In this document: piece after piece, positions 1 through 5,344 of the stretch
Layout: the number at the start of each line of letters is the position of its first letter
Position numbering within the stretch: the first letter of the stretch is position 1
NCBI GenBank assembly: GCA_934162555.1
Contig: CAKPJE010000072.1
Coordinates: 1 to 5,490 of the forward strand
Direction: 5' to 3'
DNA from: an uncultured Bacilli bacterium
Lineage (GTDB): Bacteria > Bacillota_I > Bacilli_A > RF39 > UBA660
DNA length: 5,490 bases
Position numbers and translations under genes: made by a program
Notes under the pieces: generated by a model
Told to the model about the DNA's origin: nothing
What the model saw: only the letters and a program-made list of their open reading frames with translations
Database searches by the model: none

Positions 1-42
1 TAATTCTTCACTTATTACAAGTTCTTTAGTTTCTATTGTCAT
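1..42 (-). CDS. N-terminus of an unrecognised protein, cut by the window edge
   Basis: Fourteen codons run from an ATG at 42-40 to the window edge without a stop, giving MTIETKELVISEEL. The only plausible ribosome binding site is AAAGGA at about 56-61 on the minus strand, 12 to 13 bases upstream, which is a slightly long spacing. The other nearby ATG, at 47-49 in another frame, hits a stop within eight codons, so the ATG at 42 is the better start. The gene lies just downstream of tRNA-His and a strong terminator. No promoter fits between that terminator and the start, so it may depend on read-through or on a promoter in the tRNA trailer. Too little protein is visible to assign a family. Confidence 0.45.
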   Translation of the reverse strand, partial: MTIETKELVISEEL

Positions 43-71
43 AACTCATCACTTATCCTTTCTTAAATAAC

Positions 72-97
72 AAAAAAACTAACTATTTCTAGTTAGC
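72..97 (-). terminator. Intrinsic terminator after tRNA-His
   Basis: On the minus strand a perfect 7-bp stem (CTAACTA / TAGTTAG) closes a GAAA tetraloop and is followed at once by seven T residues. An outer G·U pair at 97/78 can extend the stem. This is a textbook Rho-independent terminator. It most likely ends the tRNA-His transcript, and it lies 30 bases before the start of the next reading frame. Confidence 0.9.
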
Positions 98-107
98 ATT
101 TATTACT

Positions 108-127
108 CTCGAATCAAAGTGTTCGAG
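108..127 (-). other. Hairpin in the tRNA-His 3' trailer
   Basis: A perfect 6-bp inverted repeat (CTCGAA / TTCGAG) encloses an 8-base loop, between the encoded CCA end of tRNA-His and the terminator. It has no U tract, so it is not a second terminator. It could guide 3' trimming of the tRNA precursor or be a small structured leader for the following gene. The sequence shows only the pairing. Confidence 0.4.
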
Positions 128-140
128 TTTCCTATCAATC

Positions 141-217
141 TGGAGCACATAGTGGGGTTCGAACCCACGCATAACGGAACCACAATCCGCCGTGTTAACC
201 ACTTCACCATACGTGCT
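141..217 (-). tRNA. tRNA-His (anticodon GTG), with A(-1):U73
   Basis: The minus strand folds into a complete cloverleaf. The acceptor stem is GCACGTA / TATGTGC (7 bp with one G·U), with U8, a D arm with GTG/CAC pairing and a GG in its loop, and an anticodon stem GCGGA/TCCGT. The anticodon loop is TTGTGGT (GTG, histidine), the variable loop has 5 bases, and a perfect 5-bp T stem carries the loop TTCGAAC. CCA is encoded at 143-141. The odd feature is the identity element: the base before G1 is A and the discriminator is U, so the eighth acceptor pair is A(-1):U73. Bacterial tRNA-His normally has genome-encoded G(-1) paired with C73. The alternative register, taking A as position 1, would put A at position 8 and is less canonical. 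The coordinates include the -1 base. Confidence 0.95.
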
Positions 218-247
218 ATCATATAATCCTTTCGGGTTACATGCTAT

Positions 248-276
248 ATTTTATCAGTTTTTAAGAACTATTGCAA
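248..276 (-). promoter_or_regulatory. Sigma-A type promoter for tRNA-His
   Basis: On the minus strand the -35 box TTGCAA (276-271) is separated by exactly 17 bases from the -10 box TAAAAT (253-248). A TG one base upstream of the -10 box makes it an extended -10 promoter. Transcription should start near 241, giving a leader of about 24 bases before the tRNA 5' end. The promoter lies in the short gap after tyrS, so tRNA-His can be transcribed independently of the T-box operon. Confidence 0.8.
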
Positions 277-301
277 GTCCTTTTAAACAAAAATATCAAT
301 A

Positions 302-1534
302 TTATACCAATTTTACAATAAAGTATTTCTTTTTACCCTTTCTAACAACCAAAGTATCTCCATTAATTGCCATATCTTCACCAACAAAAATACTATTATC
401 ATTAATTTTCTTTTCATTAATAGTAATAGATGAACTTTCAACAAATTCACGTGCCTCTCTCTTAGATGAACAAATACCAGTATTAACTAGAAAATCAATA
501 ATAGATAAATCCTTTTGACTAGTAACATGAGGCATATTTTTAAACACAAGTTCAAGTTCTTCACTACTCAAATCATTAACCTTACCACTAAATAAAGTCT
601 CACTCAATTTAACAGCTTTCTCATATTCATCCTTGCCATGTAAATCAGTAATTATCTCTCTTGCCAAAGCCTTATGAGCAAGTCTTTTTTCAGGCTCTAA
701 ATTATTAGATTTTTCTAACTCTTCTATCTCTTCCCTACTCAAAAAAGTAAAAATCTTCAAGTAACTAATAACCATAGAATCATCAACATTAACCAAATAT
801 TGGTATAACTCATAGCTAGAAGTCAAATTCTTTTCAAGCCATAAAGCATTACCCTCTGATTTACCAAATTTATTACCATATTTATCCAAAACTAAAGGCA
901 TAGTAAACCCATAAGCTTCTTTTCCCTCAATCTTTTTAATCAACTCTAAACCAGTAGTAATATTACCCCATTGATCAGATCCCTCAGCTTGTAAAACACA
1001 ATTTTTCTCTCTAAACAAATGTAAAAAATCATAACCCTGTATCAAAGTATAAGCGAATTCAGCAAAAGTAATACCCGACTCTAATCTTCTATTAATAATA
1101 TCTTTATTAAGCATATAATTAACATTAATATATTTACCAACATCTCTCAAAAAATCTAAAAAACTAAAATCTTTTATCCAATCATAATTATTAACAATCT
1201 CAGCTTTACCATCAAAAATTCTAGAAACTTGATTCTTAATTCCCTCAATATTATTTAAAACAGTTTCCTTAGAAATAATATCTCTTTCACCACTAGGTCT
1301 AGGATCACCGATTAAACCAGTCGCACCACCAACAAGTAATATTGGATGATGTCCAGCTTTAGCAAGTCTTTTAGCAGTAACCAAAGAAGAATAATGTCCT
1401 AAATGTAAAGAAGGAGCAGTAGGATCAGTTCCCCAATAAAAAGTCAATTTTTCATTATTAAGTTTATCTCTCAATTCATCACTAGAAACATCTTTTACAA
1501 GACCTCTCCAAATAAGTTCATCATATAAATTCAT
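302..1534 (-). CDS. tyrS: Tyrosyl-tRNA synthetase
   Basis: This class I aminoacyl-tRNA synthetase activates tyrosine with ATP and charges tRNA-Tyr in the cytoplasm. The 410-residue protein has the usual length of bacterial TyrRS. The N-terminal catalytic domain shows the nucleotide-binding signature HLGH at residues 44-47, following the conserved GTDPTAPS stretch. The tyrosine-pocket segment YTLIQGYDF lies near 162-170, GSDQWGN at 185-191, and the KMSKS-loop equivalent KFGKS at 222-226. The last 65 or so residues form an S4-like RNA-binding domain (starting near SIIDFLVNTG) that contacts the tRNA anticodon arm. The start ATG overlaps the deoC stop as TAATG. An AAAGGTGA ribosome binding site lies inside the end of deoC, so the two genes are translationally coupled. 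The T-box upstream of deoC reads the tyrosine codon UAC, which independently supports the identification and implies induction by uncharged tRNA-Tyr. No convincing terminator follows the stop. Confidence 0.98.
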   Translation of the reverse strand: MNLYDELIWRGLVKDVSSDELRDKLNNEKLTFYWGTDPTAPSLHLGHYSSLVTAKRLAKAGHHPILLVGGATGLIGDPRPSGERDIISKETVLNNIEGIKNQVSRIFDGKAEIVNNYDWIKDFSFLDFLRDVGKYINVNYMLNKDIINRRLESGITFAEFAYTLIQGYDFLHLFREKNCVLQAEGSDQWGNITTGLELIKKIEGKEAYGFTMPLVLDKYGNKFGKSEGNALWLEKNLTSSYELYQYLVNVDDSMVISYLKIFTFLSREEIEELEKSNNLEPEKRLAHKALAREIITDLHGKDEYEKAVKLSETLFSGKVNDLSSEELELVFKNMPHVTSQKDLSIIDFLVNTGICSSKREAREFVESSSITINEKKINDNSIFVGEDMAINGDTLVVRKGKKKYFIVKLV

Positions 1535-2178
1535 TATTCATCACCTTTCAAAAAATCTATATTACTAACACCAATTCTTGTAACGCCCTTTTGAATTAAA
1601 GCATCTACCATGTCAATACTTCTAATACCACCACTAGCTTTAATCTCCAAAATATCATTCTTATGAGCATTAATAATATCAATATCATCTAAACTAACAC
1701 CTCTAGTACCATAACCAGTTGATGTCTTAATAAAATTAACATAAGTATCATTACAAATTTCTGTAATTTTACCAATCTCTTCATCAGTTAAATAACAAGT
1801 TTCAATTATGACCTTTAAAACCTTACCATCAACAGCAGCCATAATATCCTCAATCTCATTTCTAACATAATCATAATCACCATTTTTTAAAGCACCAATA
1901 TTAATAACCATATCAATTTCATCAGCACCATCTTCAACAGCAATCAAAGCTTCCATTTCCTTAGTGCGAACAGTATTAGCGCCCAAAGGAAAACCAACAA
2001 CAGTACCAACATTAACAGTAGTACCATCTAGTAATTCTTTTGCCAAACTAACATAACAAGGATTAACACAAACAGATGTAAAATGATATTTAATAGCATC
2101 ATTACATAAATTTTTAATATCATCAATAGTAGCATCGGCTTTTAAATTAGTATAATCAATATACTCAGCATATTTCAT
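1534..2178 (-). CDS. deoC: Deoxyribose-phosphate aldolase (DERA)
   Basis: This class I aldolase splits 2-deoxyribose 5-phosphate into glyceraldehyde 3-phosphate and acetaldehyde, the last step of deoxynucleoside catabolism. The 214-residue protein is full length for the short bacterial type. Recognisable segments are SVCVNP with the conserved cysteine 37, VGFPLG at 61-66, the acid EIDMVINIGALK with Asp89, the Schiff-base lysine in FIKTSTGY (Lys151), and the second active-site lysine in EIKASGGIR (Lys180). All catalytic positions are present. Near the N-terminus the common IDHT reads IDYT, a position that also varies in other DERAs. The ATG at 2178 is preceded by a very strong AAGGAGGTT site. 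The gene stands first after a tyrosine T-box and overlaps tyrS by one base, so a catabolic enzyme is placed under tRNA-Tyr charging control. No other deo genes are visible in the window. Confidence 0.96.
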   Translation of the reverse strand: MKYAEYIDYTNLKADATIDDIKNLCNDAIKYHFTSVCVNPCYVSLAKELLDGTTVNVGTVVGFPLGANTVRTKEMEALIAVEDGADEIDMVINIGALKNGDYDYVRNEIEDIMAAVDGKVLKVIIETCYLTDEEIGKITEICNDTYVNFIKTSTGYGTRGVSLDDIDIINAHKNDILEIKASGGIRSIDMVDALIQKGVTRIGVSNIDFLKGDE

Positions 2179-2183
2179 AAAAT

Positions 2184-2192
2184 AACCTCCTT
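2184..2192 (-). promoter_or_regulatory. Strong Shine-Dalgarno of deoC abutting the T-box U tract
   Basis: AAGGAGGTT ends 5 bases before the deoC ATG and gives near-maximal complementarity to the 16S rRNA end. It begins directly after the U-rich tract of the leader hairpin. Only a weak 5-bp partner (CCUUA in the antiterminator 3' strand, pairing with UAAGG) is visible, so translational sequestration is possible but poorly supported. Confidence 0.85.
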
Positions 2193-2257
2193 AAAAAATA
2201 AAAACATTACAATTATAAGGGCGAATATCCGCGGTACCACCTTATTTTGTAATGTTT
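2193..2257 (-). terminator. Leader hairpin with U tract enclosing the T-box antiterminator
   Basis: A perfect 11-bp helix pairs AAACATTACAA (2257-2247) with TTGTAATGTTT (2212-2202). It is followed by TTATTTTTT (2201-2193), so it looks like an intrinsic terminator. The whole antiterminator sits inside this helix instead of sharing a strand with it. The 5' strand can alternatively pair with GTAAT just upstream (2262-2258), forming a small hairpin with AUUAC (2253-2249). That small hairpin may be the competing, anti-terminating state. Confidence 0.65.
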
Positions 2258-2396
2258 ATTACCTCATTATCTTAACGCGATTAACGATTTCAATTCAAGA
2301 ACTGTAATTCATTTTATTAAATCTGATTAGTTTTCATCAAAGCACTAATTTTCTCTTTTCCATTAATAAAACTACTTTATTTCCATCACAATTAAA
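2193..2396 (-). promoter_or_regulatory. tRNA-Tyr T-box riboswitch controlling deoC-tyrS
   Basis: The leader shows the T-box elements in order on the minus strand. Stem I is closed by UUUAAUU (2396-2390) with AAUUGAA (2295-2289). A 9-bp internal helix pairs 2371-2363 with 2320-2312, and the distal hairpin is AUUAGU/ACUAAU. The specifier loop contains GAAUUACAG, in which UAC (2306-2304) is a Tyr codon followed by A, as in other T-boxes. A small Stem III lies at about 2288-2269. The antiterminator has helix AUAAGG/CCUUAU (2245-2240 with 2220-2215), the 7-base bulge UGGUACC (2239-2233) and helix GCG/CGC. UGGU in the bulge pairs with ACCA, fitting the A73 of tRNA-Tyr. Binding of uncharged tRNA-Tyr should raise deoC-tyrS expression. 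The terminator arrangement is unusual; see the separate entry. Confidence 0.95.
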
Positions 2397-2403
2397 CAAC
2401 AAT

Positions 2404-2432
2404 ATATTATCAATATATTTCAATAATGTCAA
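2404..2432 (-). promoter_or_regulatory. Sigma-A type promoter of the T-box deoC-tyrS operon
   Basis: On the minus strand a consensus TTGACA (2432-2427) is followed after 17 bases by TAATAT (2409-2404), with an extended -10 TG at 2412-2411. The predicted start near 2397 falls just before the first paired base of Stem I. The -35 box contains the TGA stop codon of rbfA. No terminator separates rbfA from this promoter. Confidence 0.8.
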
Positions 2433-2770
2433 TTTTCTTCATGTATTTTTTCAATTATATTTTCAATTTTTTTACCATAAGCAATAGATTCATCATAAAC
2501 AAACTCTAACTCTGGCATATGTCTAATATCAATACAATCACATAATTTACTTCTTAAAAATCCACTAGCATTATTTAAAGCCTTTAAAGTTGAATCTTTT
2601 TTTTCTTCATCAAATACAGTAACATATACTTTCGCAAACGATAAATCATTAGTTACTTTACAAGCAGTAACAGTTACAAAATGAATATCAGGATCTTTTA
2701 CCTCATTAGCAAGTAAATAAGATATTTCCTTTACCATAGCACTTTCAATTCTCTCTATTTTAATACTCAT
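2429..2770 (-). CDS. rbfA: 30S ribosome-binding factor A
   Basis: RbfA binds the immature 30S subunit and assists late maturation around the 16S rRNA 5' region; it also matters for growth in the cold. The 113-residue protein matches the family length and its single KH-like domain. Conserved segments are EVKDPDIHFVTVT at about residues 23-35, the DLSFAKVYV strand at 42-50, the ALNNASGFLR helix at 64-73 and the PELEFVYDESI segment at 85-95. The start ATG overlaps the infB stop as ATGA, with GAGGT about 7 bases upstream inside infB, so translation is probably coupled. The infB-rbfA order is the classic one in Firmicutes. The TGA stop overlaps the -35 box of the next promoter, so this gene closes the operon without its own terminator. 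Confidence 0.97.
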   Translation of the reverse strand: MSIKIERIESAMVKEISYLLANEVKDPDIHFVTVTACKVTNDLSFAKVYVTVFDEEKKDSTLKALNNASGFLRSKLCDCIDIRHMPELEFVYDESIAYGKKIENIIEKIHEEN

Positions 2771-4851
2771 CTTTTTACCTCTACCATCTCATATGCTTCA
2801 ATAACATCGCCTACTTTAATATCACTGTAATTATTTAAAGTAATACCACATTCAAGACCTTTTTTAACTTCTTTAACAGCATCTTTTTCTCTCTGTAAAG
2901 AACCAATTTCACCATTATATACTACAACACCATCTCTTATTAATCTAGCTTTAGCATCCTTTTTAACAATACCATCAGTTATATAAGAGCCAGCAATAGT
3001 TCCAACTTTAGAAAATTTAAACAATTGCTTTACAGTAGCTTCACCAATTATTTTCTCTTCATAAACAGGCTCTAGCATACCCTTTAATGCATCAGTCATT
3101 TCCTCTACAGCTTTATAAATAATATCATATAGTCTTATTTCAACACCTTGTTCTTTAGCATAGTCCTTGATTTGATTACTTGGTCTTACATTAAATCCAA
3201 CAATTATAGCATTTGATGCCTTAGCAAGTACTATATCACTTTCTGTAATTGCACCAACAGAACTTCTAATAACACGAACTTTAACATTTTCAACTTCAAT
3301 TTTTTCTAAAGAATTCTTAACAGCTTCCGCAGAACCATTTACATCAGCTTTAATTATTACTTTAACTTCCTTTACACCCTCTTGAACACGGGCGAATAAA
3401 TCATCTAAAGTAACAGCTTTTGAGCCCTTACTAGCATTTAATTTTTGAATTTCTTTTCTTTTTTCACTAACTTGTTTAGCTTCTTTTTCAGTTTCGAAAG
3501 CCATAAACTTATCGCCAGCAGAAGGCACATCATTAATACCAGTTATTTCAACAGGAGTACTTGGCATTGCTGAAACAATTTCCATTCCCTTATCGTTTTT
3601 AAGACTTCTTACTTTACCAAAAGATGTACCAACAACTATAGGATCACCTATTCTTAATGTACCATTTTGGATTAGAACAGTTACAACAGGTCCTAAATGT
3701 TTATCAAGTCTTGATTCAATAACAGAACCAACAGCATACCTATTTGGATTTGCTTTATAAGATTCAAGTTCTGCAACTAATAAAATATTATCAAGTAAAC
3801 TATCAATACCTATACCATTTTTAGCAGATATTTGATTAAATAAAGTATCTCCACCCCAAGTATCAGGAGTTAAACCATACTCAGCAAGTTCTTGCATAAC
3901 CCTATCAGGATTAGCGCCTGGTTTATCAATTTTATTAATTGCAACAATTATAGGAACACCAGCTGCTTTAGCATGATCAATCGCTTCCTTAGTTTGTGGC
4001 ATAACACCATCATCAGCAGCAACAATAATTATAACAATATCAGTTATTTTAGCGCCTCTACTTCTCATTTCTGTAAAAGCAGCATGTCCTGGAGTATCAA
4101 TAAATGTAATATAATCATCTTTATATTTTACTTGATAAGCAGAAATATTTTGTGTAATACCTCCTGCTTCTCCTGATGCAACATCTGTTTTTCTAATAGT
4201 ATCCAAAAGAGTTGTTTTGCCATGATCAACATGTCCCATTATAGTTACAACAGGGGCTCTTTTAACCATATCTTCTTCACTATCAACAATTTCATATTCT
4301 TCAAAATTACTAACATCTTGAGCTTCAGCACGCTTTAATTCTTTTTTATAATCTAAAACAAGTATTTCAGCATTTTCAAAACTGATACTATTATTTAATG
4401 TAGCCATCATTCCTAAATTAAATAATTTTTTAACAAGTTCAGTGCCACTTACACCAATAGCATTAGCAAGTTCATTAATTGTCATATTTTCCTTATATAA
4501 GACAACCTTTTCCCCAGCATCCTTATTAGTCATTAGCTTATTTTTATTTTTATACATTTCTTTTTTCTTATTTAAGAAATCTTTTTTATTTGGCACTTCT
4601 TTTTGTTTTTTAACTCTTTCTTTTTTAACAACATTATCAACATTTATCTTTGTTTGTTCAGCCATTTCTTCAGCACGATCTTCTAATTCTTCAATATCAT
4701 CATTTTGAAAACAAGCATCAAGCTCTGTAATAGCTTCATCATCTAATAAATCATCTTCATTATTAGCAGAAATACCAAACTCCTTACATTTTTTAATTAC
4801 TGCATCTACTGTTTTATTCATATCTTGTGCATATTCTAAGACAGTCATCAT
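2767..4851 (-). CDS. infB: Translation initiation factor IF-2
   Basis: IF2 is the GTPase that recruits initiator fMet-tRNA to the 30S subunit and promotes 50S joining. I chose the ATG at 4851 (694 residues) because AGGAG lies 8 bases upstream. The GTG at 4860 is in frame but would overlap that ribosome binding site; the ATG at 4848 is also possible. The N-terminus carries an IF2N-like domain (TVLEYAQDMN, residues 3-12), then a charged Lys/Glu linker (about 50-115), then a second IF2N-like domain (MTINELANAIGVSG, about 123-136). The G domain shows G1 GHVDHGKT (206-213), G2 GGITQNI (230-236), G3 DTPGHA (252-257), G4 NKID (306-309) and G5 SAK (342-344). Domains II, III and IV follow to a normal C-terminus. 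The protein is short because the linker is short. The common GGITQHIGA reads GGITQNISA. The gene overlaps rbfA and follows the deaminase by 16 bases. Confidence 0.98.
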   Translation of the reverse strand: MMTVLEYAQDMNKTVDAVIKKCKEFGISANNEDDLLDDEAITELDACFQNDDIEELEDRAEEMAEQTKINVDNVVKKERVKKQKEVPNKKDFLNKKKEMYKNKNKLMTNKDAGEKVVLYKENMTINELANAIGVSGTELVKKLFNLGMMATLNNSISFENAEILVLDYKKELKRAEAQDVSNFEEYEIVDSEEDMVKRAPVVTIMGHVDHGKTTLLDTIRKTDVASGEAGGITQNISAYQVKYKDDYITFIDTPGHAAFTEMRSRGAKITDIVIIIVAADDGVMPQTKEAIDHAKAAGVPIIVAINKIDKPGANPDRVMQELAEYGLTPDTWGGDTLFNQISAKNGIGIDSLLDNILLVAELESYKANPNRYAVGSVIESRLDKHLGPVVTVLIQNGTLRIGDPIVVGTSFGKVRSLKNDKGMEIVSAMPSTPVEITGINDVPSAGDKFMAFETEKEAKQVSEKRKEIQKLNASKGSKAVTLDDLFARVQEGVKEVKVIIKADVNGSAEAVKNSLEKIEVENVKVRVIRSSVGAITESDIVLAKASNAIIVGFNVRPSNQIKDYAKEQGVEIRLYDIIYKAVEEMTDALKGMLEPVYEEKIIGEATVKQLFKFSKVGTIAGSYITDGIVKKDAKARLIRDGVVVYNGEIGSLQREKDAVKEVKKGLECGITLNNYSDIKVGDVIEAYEMVEVKR

Positions 4852-4867
4852 AGTAACCACTCCTTTC

Positions 4868-5344
4868 TTAAAGTTCTATTTCAATTTTTTTATTTTTTAC
4901 TTCATATTCTCTATATTTTACACCACAAGTATCAAGTATTTTTTTAGATACTTTTATACCATCTGTATCTTTATATTTATCTGATAAATATATAACTTCT
5001 TTTATACCAGCTTGCACAATTGCTTTTGCACATTCATTACAAGGAAAAAGTGTAACATATACTCTACATCCTTTAACAATACTAGGAGAATTAAGTATTG
5101 CATTTAATTCTGAATGACAAACATAAGCATACTTTGTATTTTGAAAATCTCCTTCACGCTCCCATGGCATCTCATCATCATTATAACCAGTTGGACTACC
5201 ATTATAGCCTGTTGATATAATTTTATTATCAGAATTTACTATACAAGCTCCAACAGTAGTAGAAGGATCTTTACTCCTCATTGAAGCAAGAATTGCAACT
5301 CCCATAAAATATTCATCCCATGAAATATAGTCTTTTCTCTTCAT
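4868..5344 (-). CDS. dCMP deaminase (deoxycytidylate deaminase)
   Basis: This zinc enzyme converts dCMP to dUMP, the substrate of thymidylate synthase. The 158-residue protein shows the cytidine/deoxycytidylate deaminase motifs: HSELNAI with zinc ligand His77 and catalytic Glu79, and PCNEC with zinc ligands Cys102 and Cys105. The RSKDPSTTVGACIV, GYNGSP, PWERE, YVCHSELNAI and LFPCNECAK segments are, from memory, very like the human DCTD and phage T4 subtype, more so than Bacillus ComEB. The start ATG overlaps the ylxR stop as TAATG with only a weak GGTGA site, so translation is probably coupled to ylxR. infB follows after a 16-base gap. The position corresponds to ylxQ in Bacillus-type nusA-ylxR-ylxQ-infB operons. 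The function is confident. Allosteric control by dCTP/dTTP is typical of the family but cannot be judged here. Confidence 0.93.
   Translation of the reverse strand: MKRKDYISWDEYFMGVAILASMRSKDPSTTVGACIVNSDNKIISTGYNGSPTGYNDDEMPWEREGDFQNTKYAYVCHSELNAILNSPSIVKGCRVYVTLFPCNECAKAIVQAGIKEVIYLSDKYKDTDGIKVSKKILDTCGVKYREYEVKNKKIEIEL

Noticed and set aside
290..325. Possible terminator at the end of tyrS (AATAT/ATATT before TTT)
   Set aside because: The stem is 5 A-T pairs with a 2-base loop, too weak to act as an intrinsic terminator.
192..518. Plus-strand open frame of 108 codons
   Set aside because: It runs antisense through tRNA-His, its promoter and the 3' end of tyrS. It has no ribosome binding site and its hydrophobic, low-complexity composition is what antisense AT-rich DNA gives.
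2184..2220. Translational sequestration of the deoC ribosome binding site by the T-box antiterminator strand
   Set aside because: Only five pairs (CCUUA with UAAGG) are possible, and the core GGAGG has no partner such as CCUCC in the leader.
2429..2769. TGA read as tryptophan (Mycoplasma-type code)
   Set aside because: infB and rbfA end at TGA exactly where their families end, and the Trp codons checked are TGG.
3892..4176. Plus-strand open frame of 94 codons opposite infB
   Set aside because: It is entirely antisense to the conserved IF2 G domain, with Asn/Ser-rich low-complexity translation and no start signals.
4442..4708. Plus-strand open frame of 88 codons opposite the infB N-terminal region
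   Set aside because: The apparent hydrophobic Phe/Leu-rich protein is the mirror of the Lys/Glu-rich IF2 linker; no ribosome binding site is seen.
4852..4860. GTG at 4860 as the infB start (697 residues)
   Set aside because: The AGGAG site overlaps this GTG, leaving no spacing. The ATG at 4851 has an ideal 8-base spacing.
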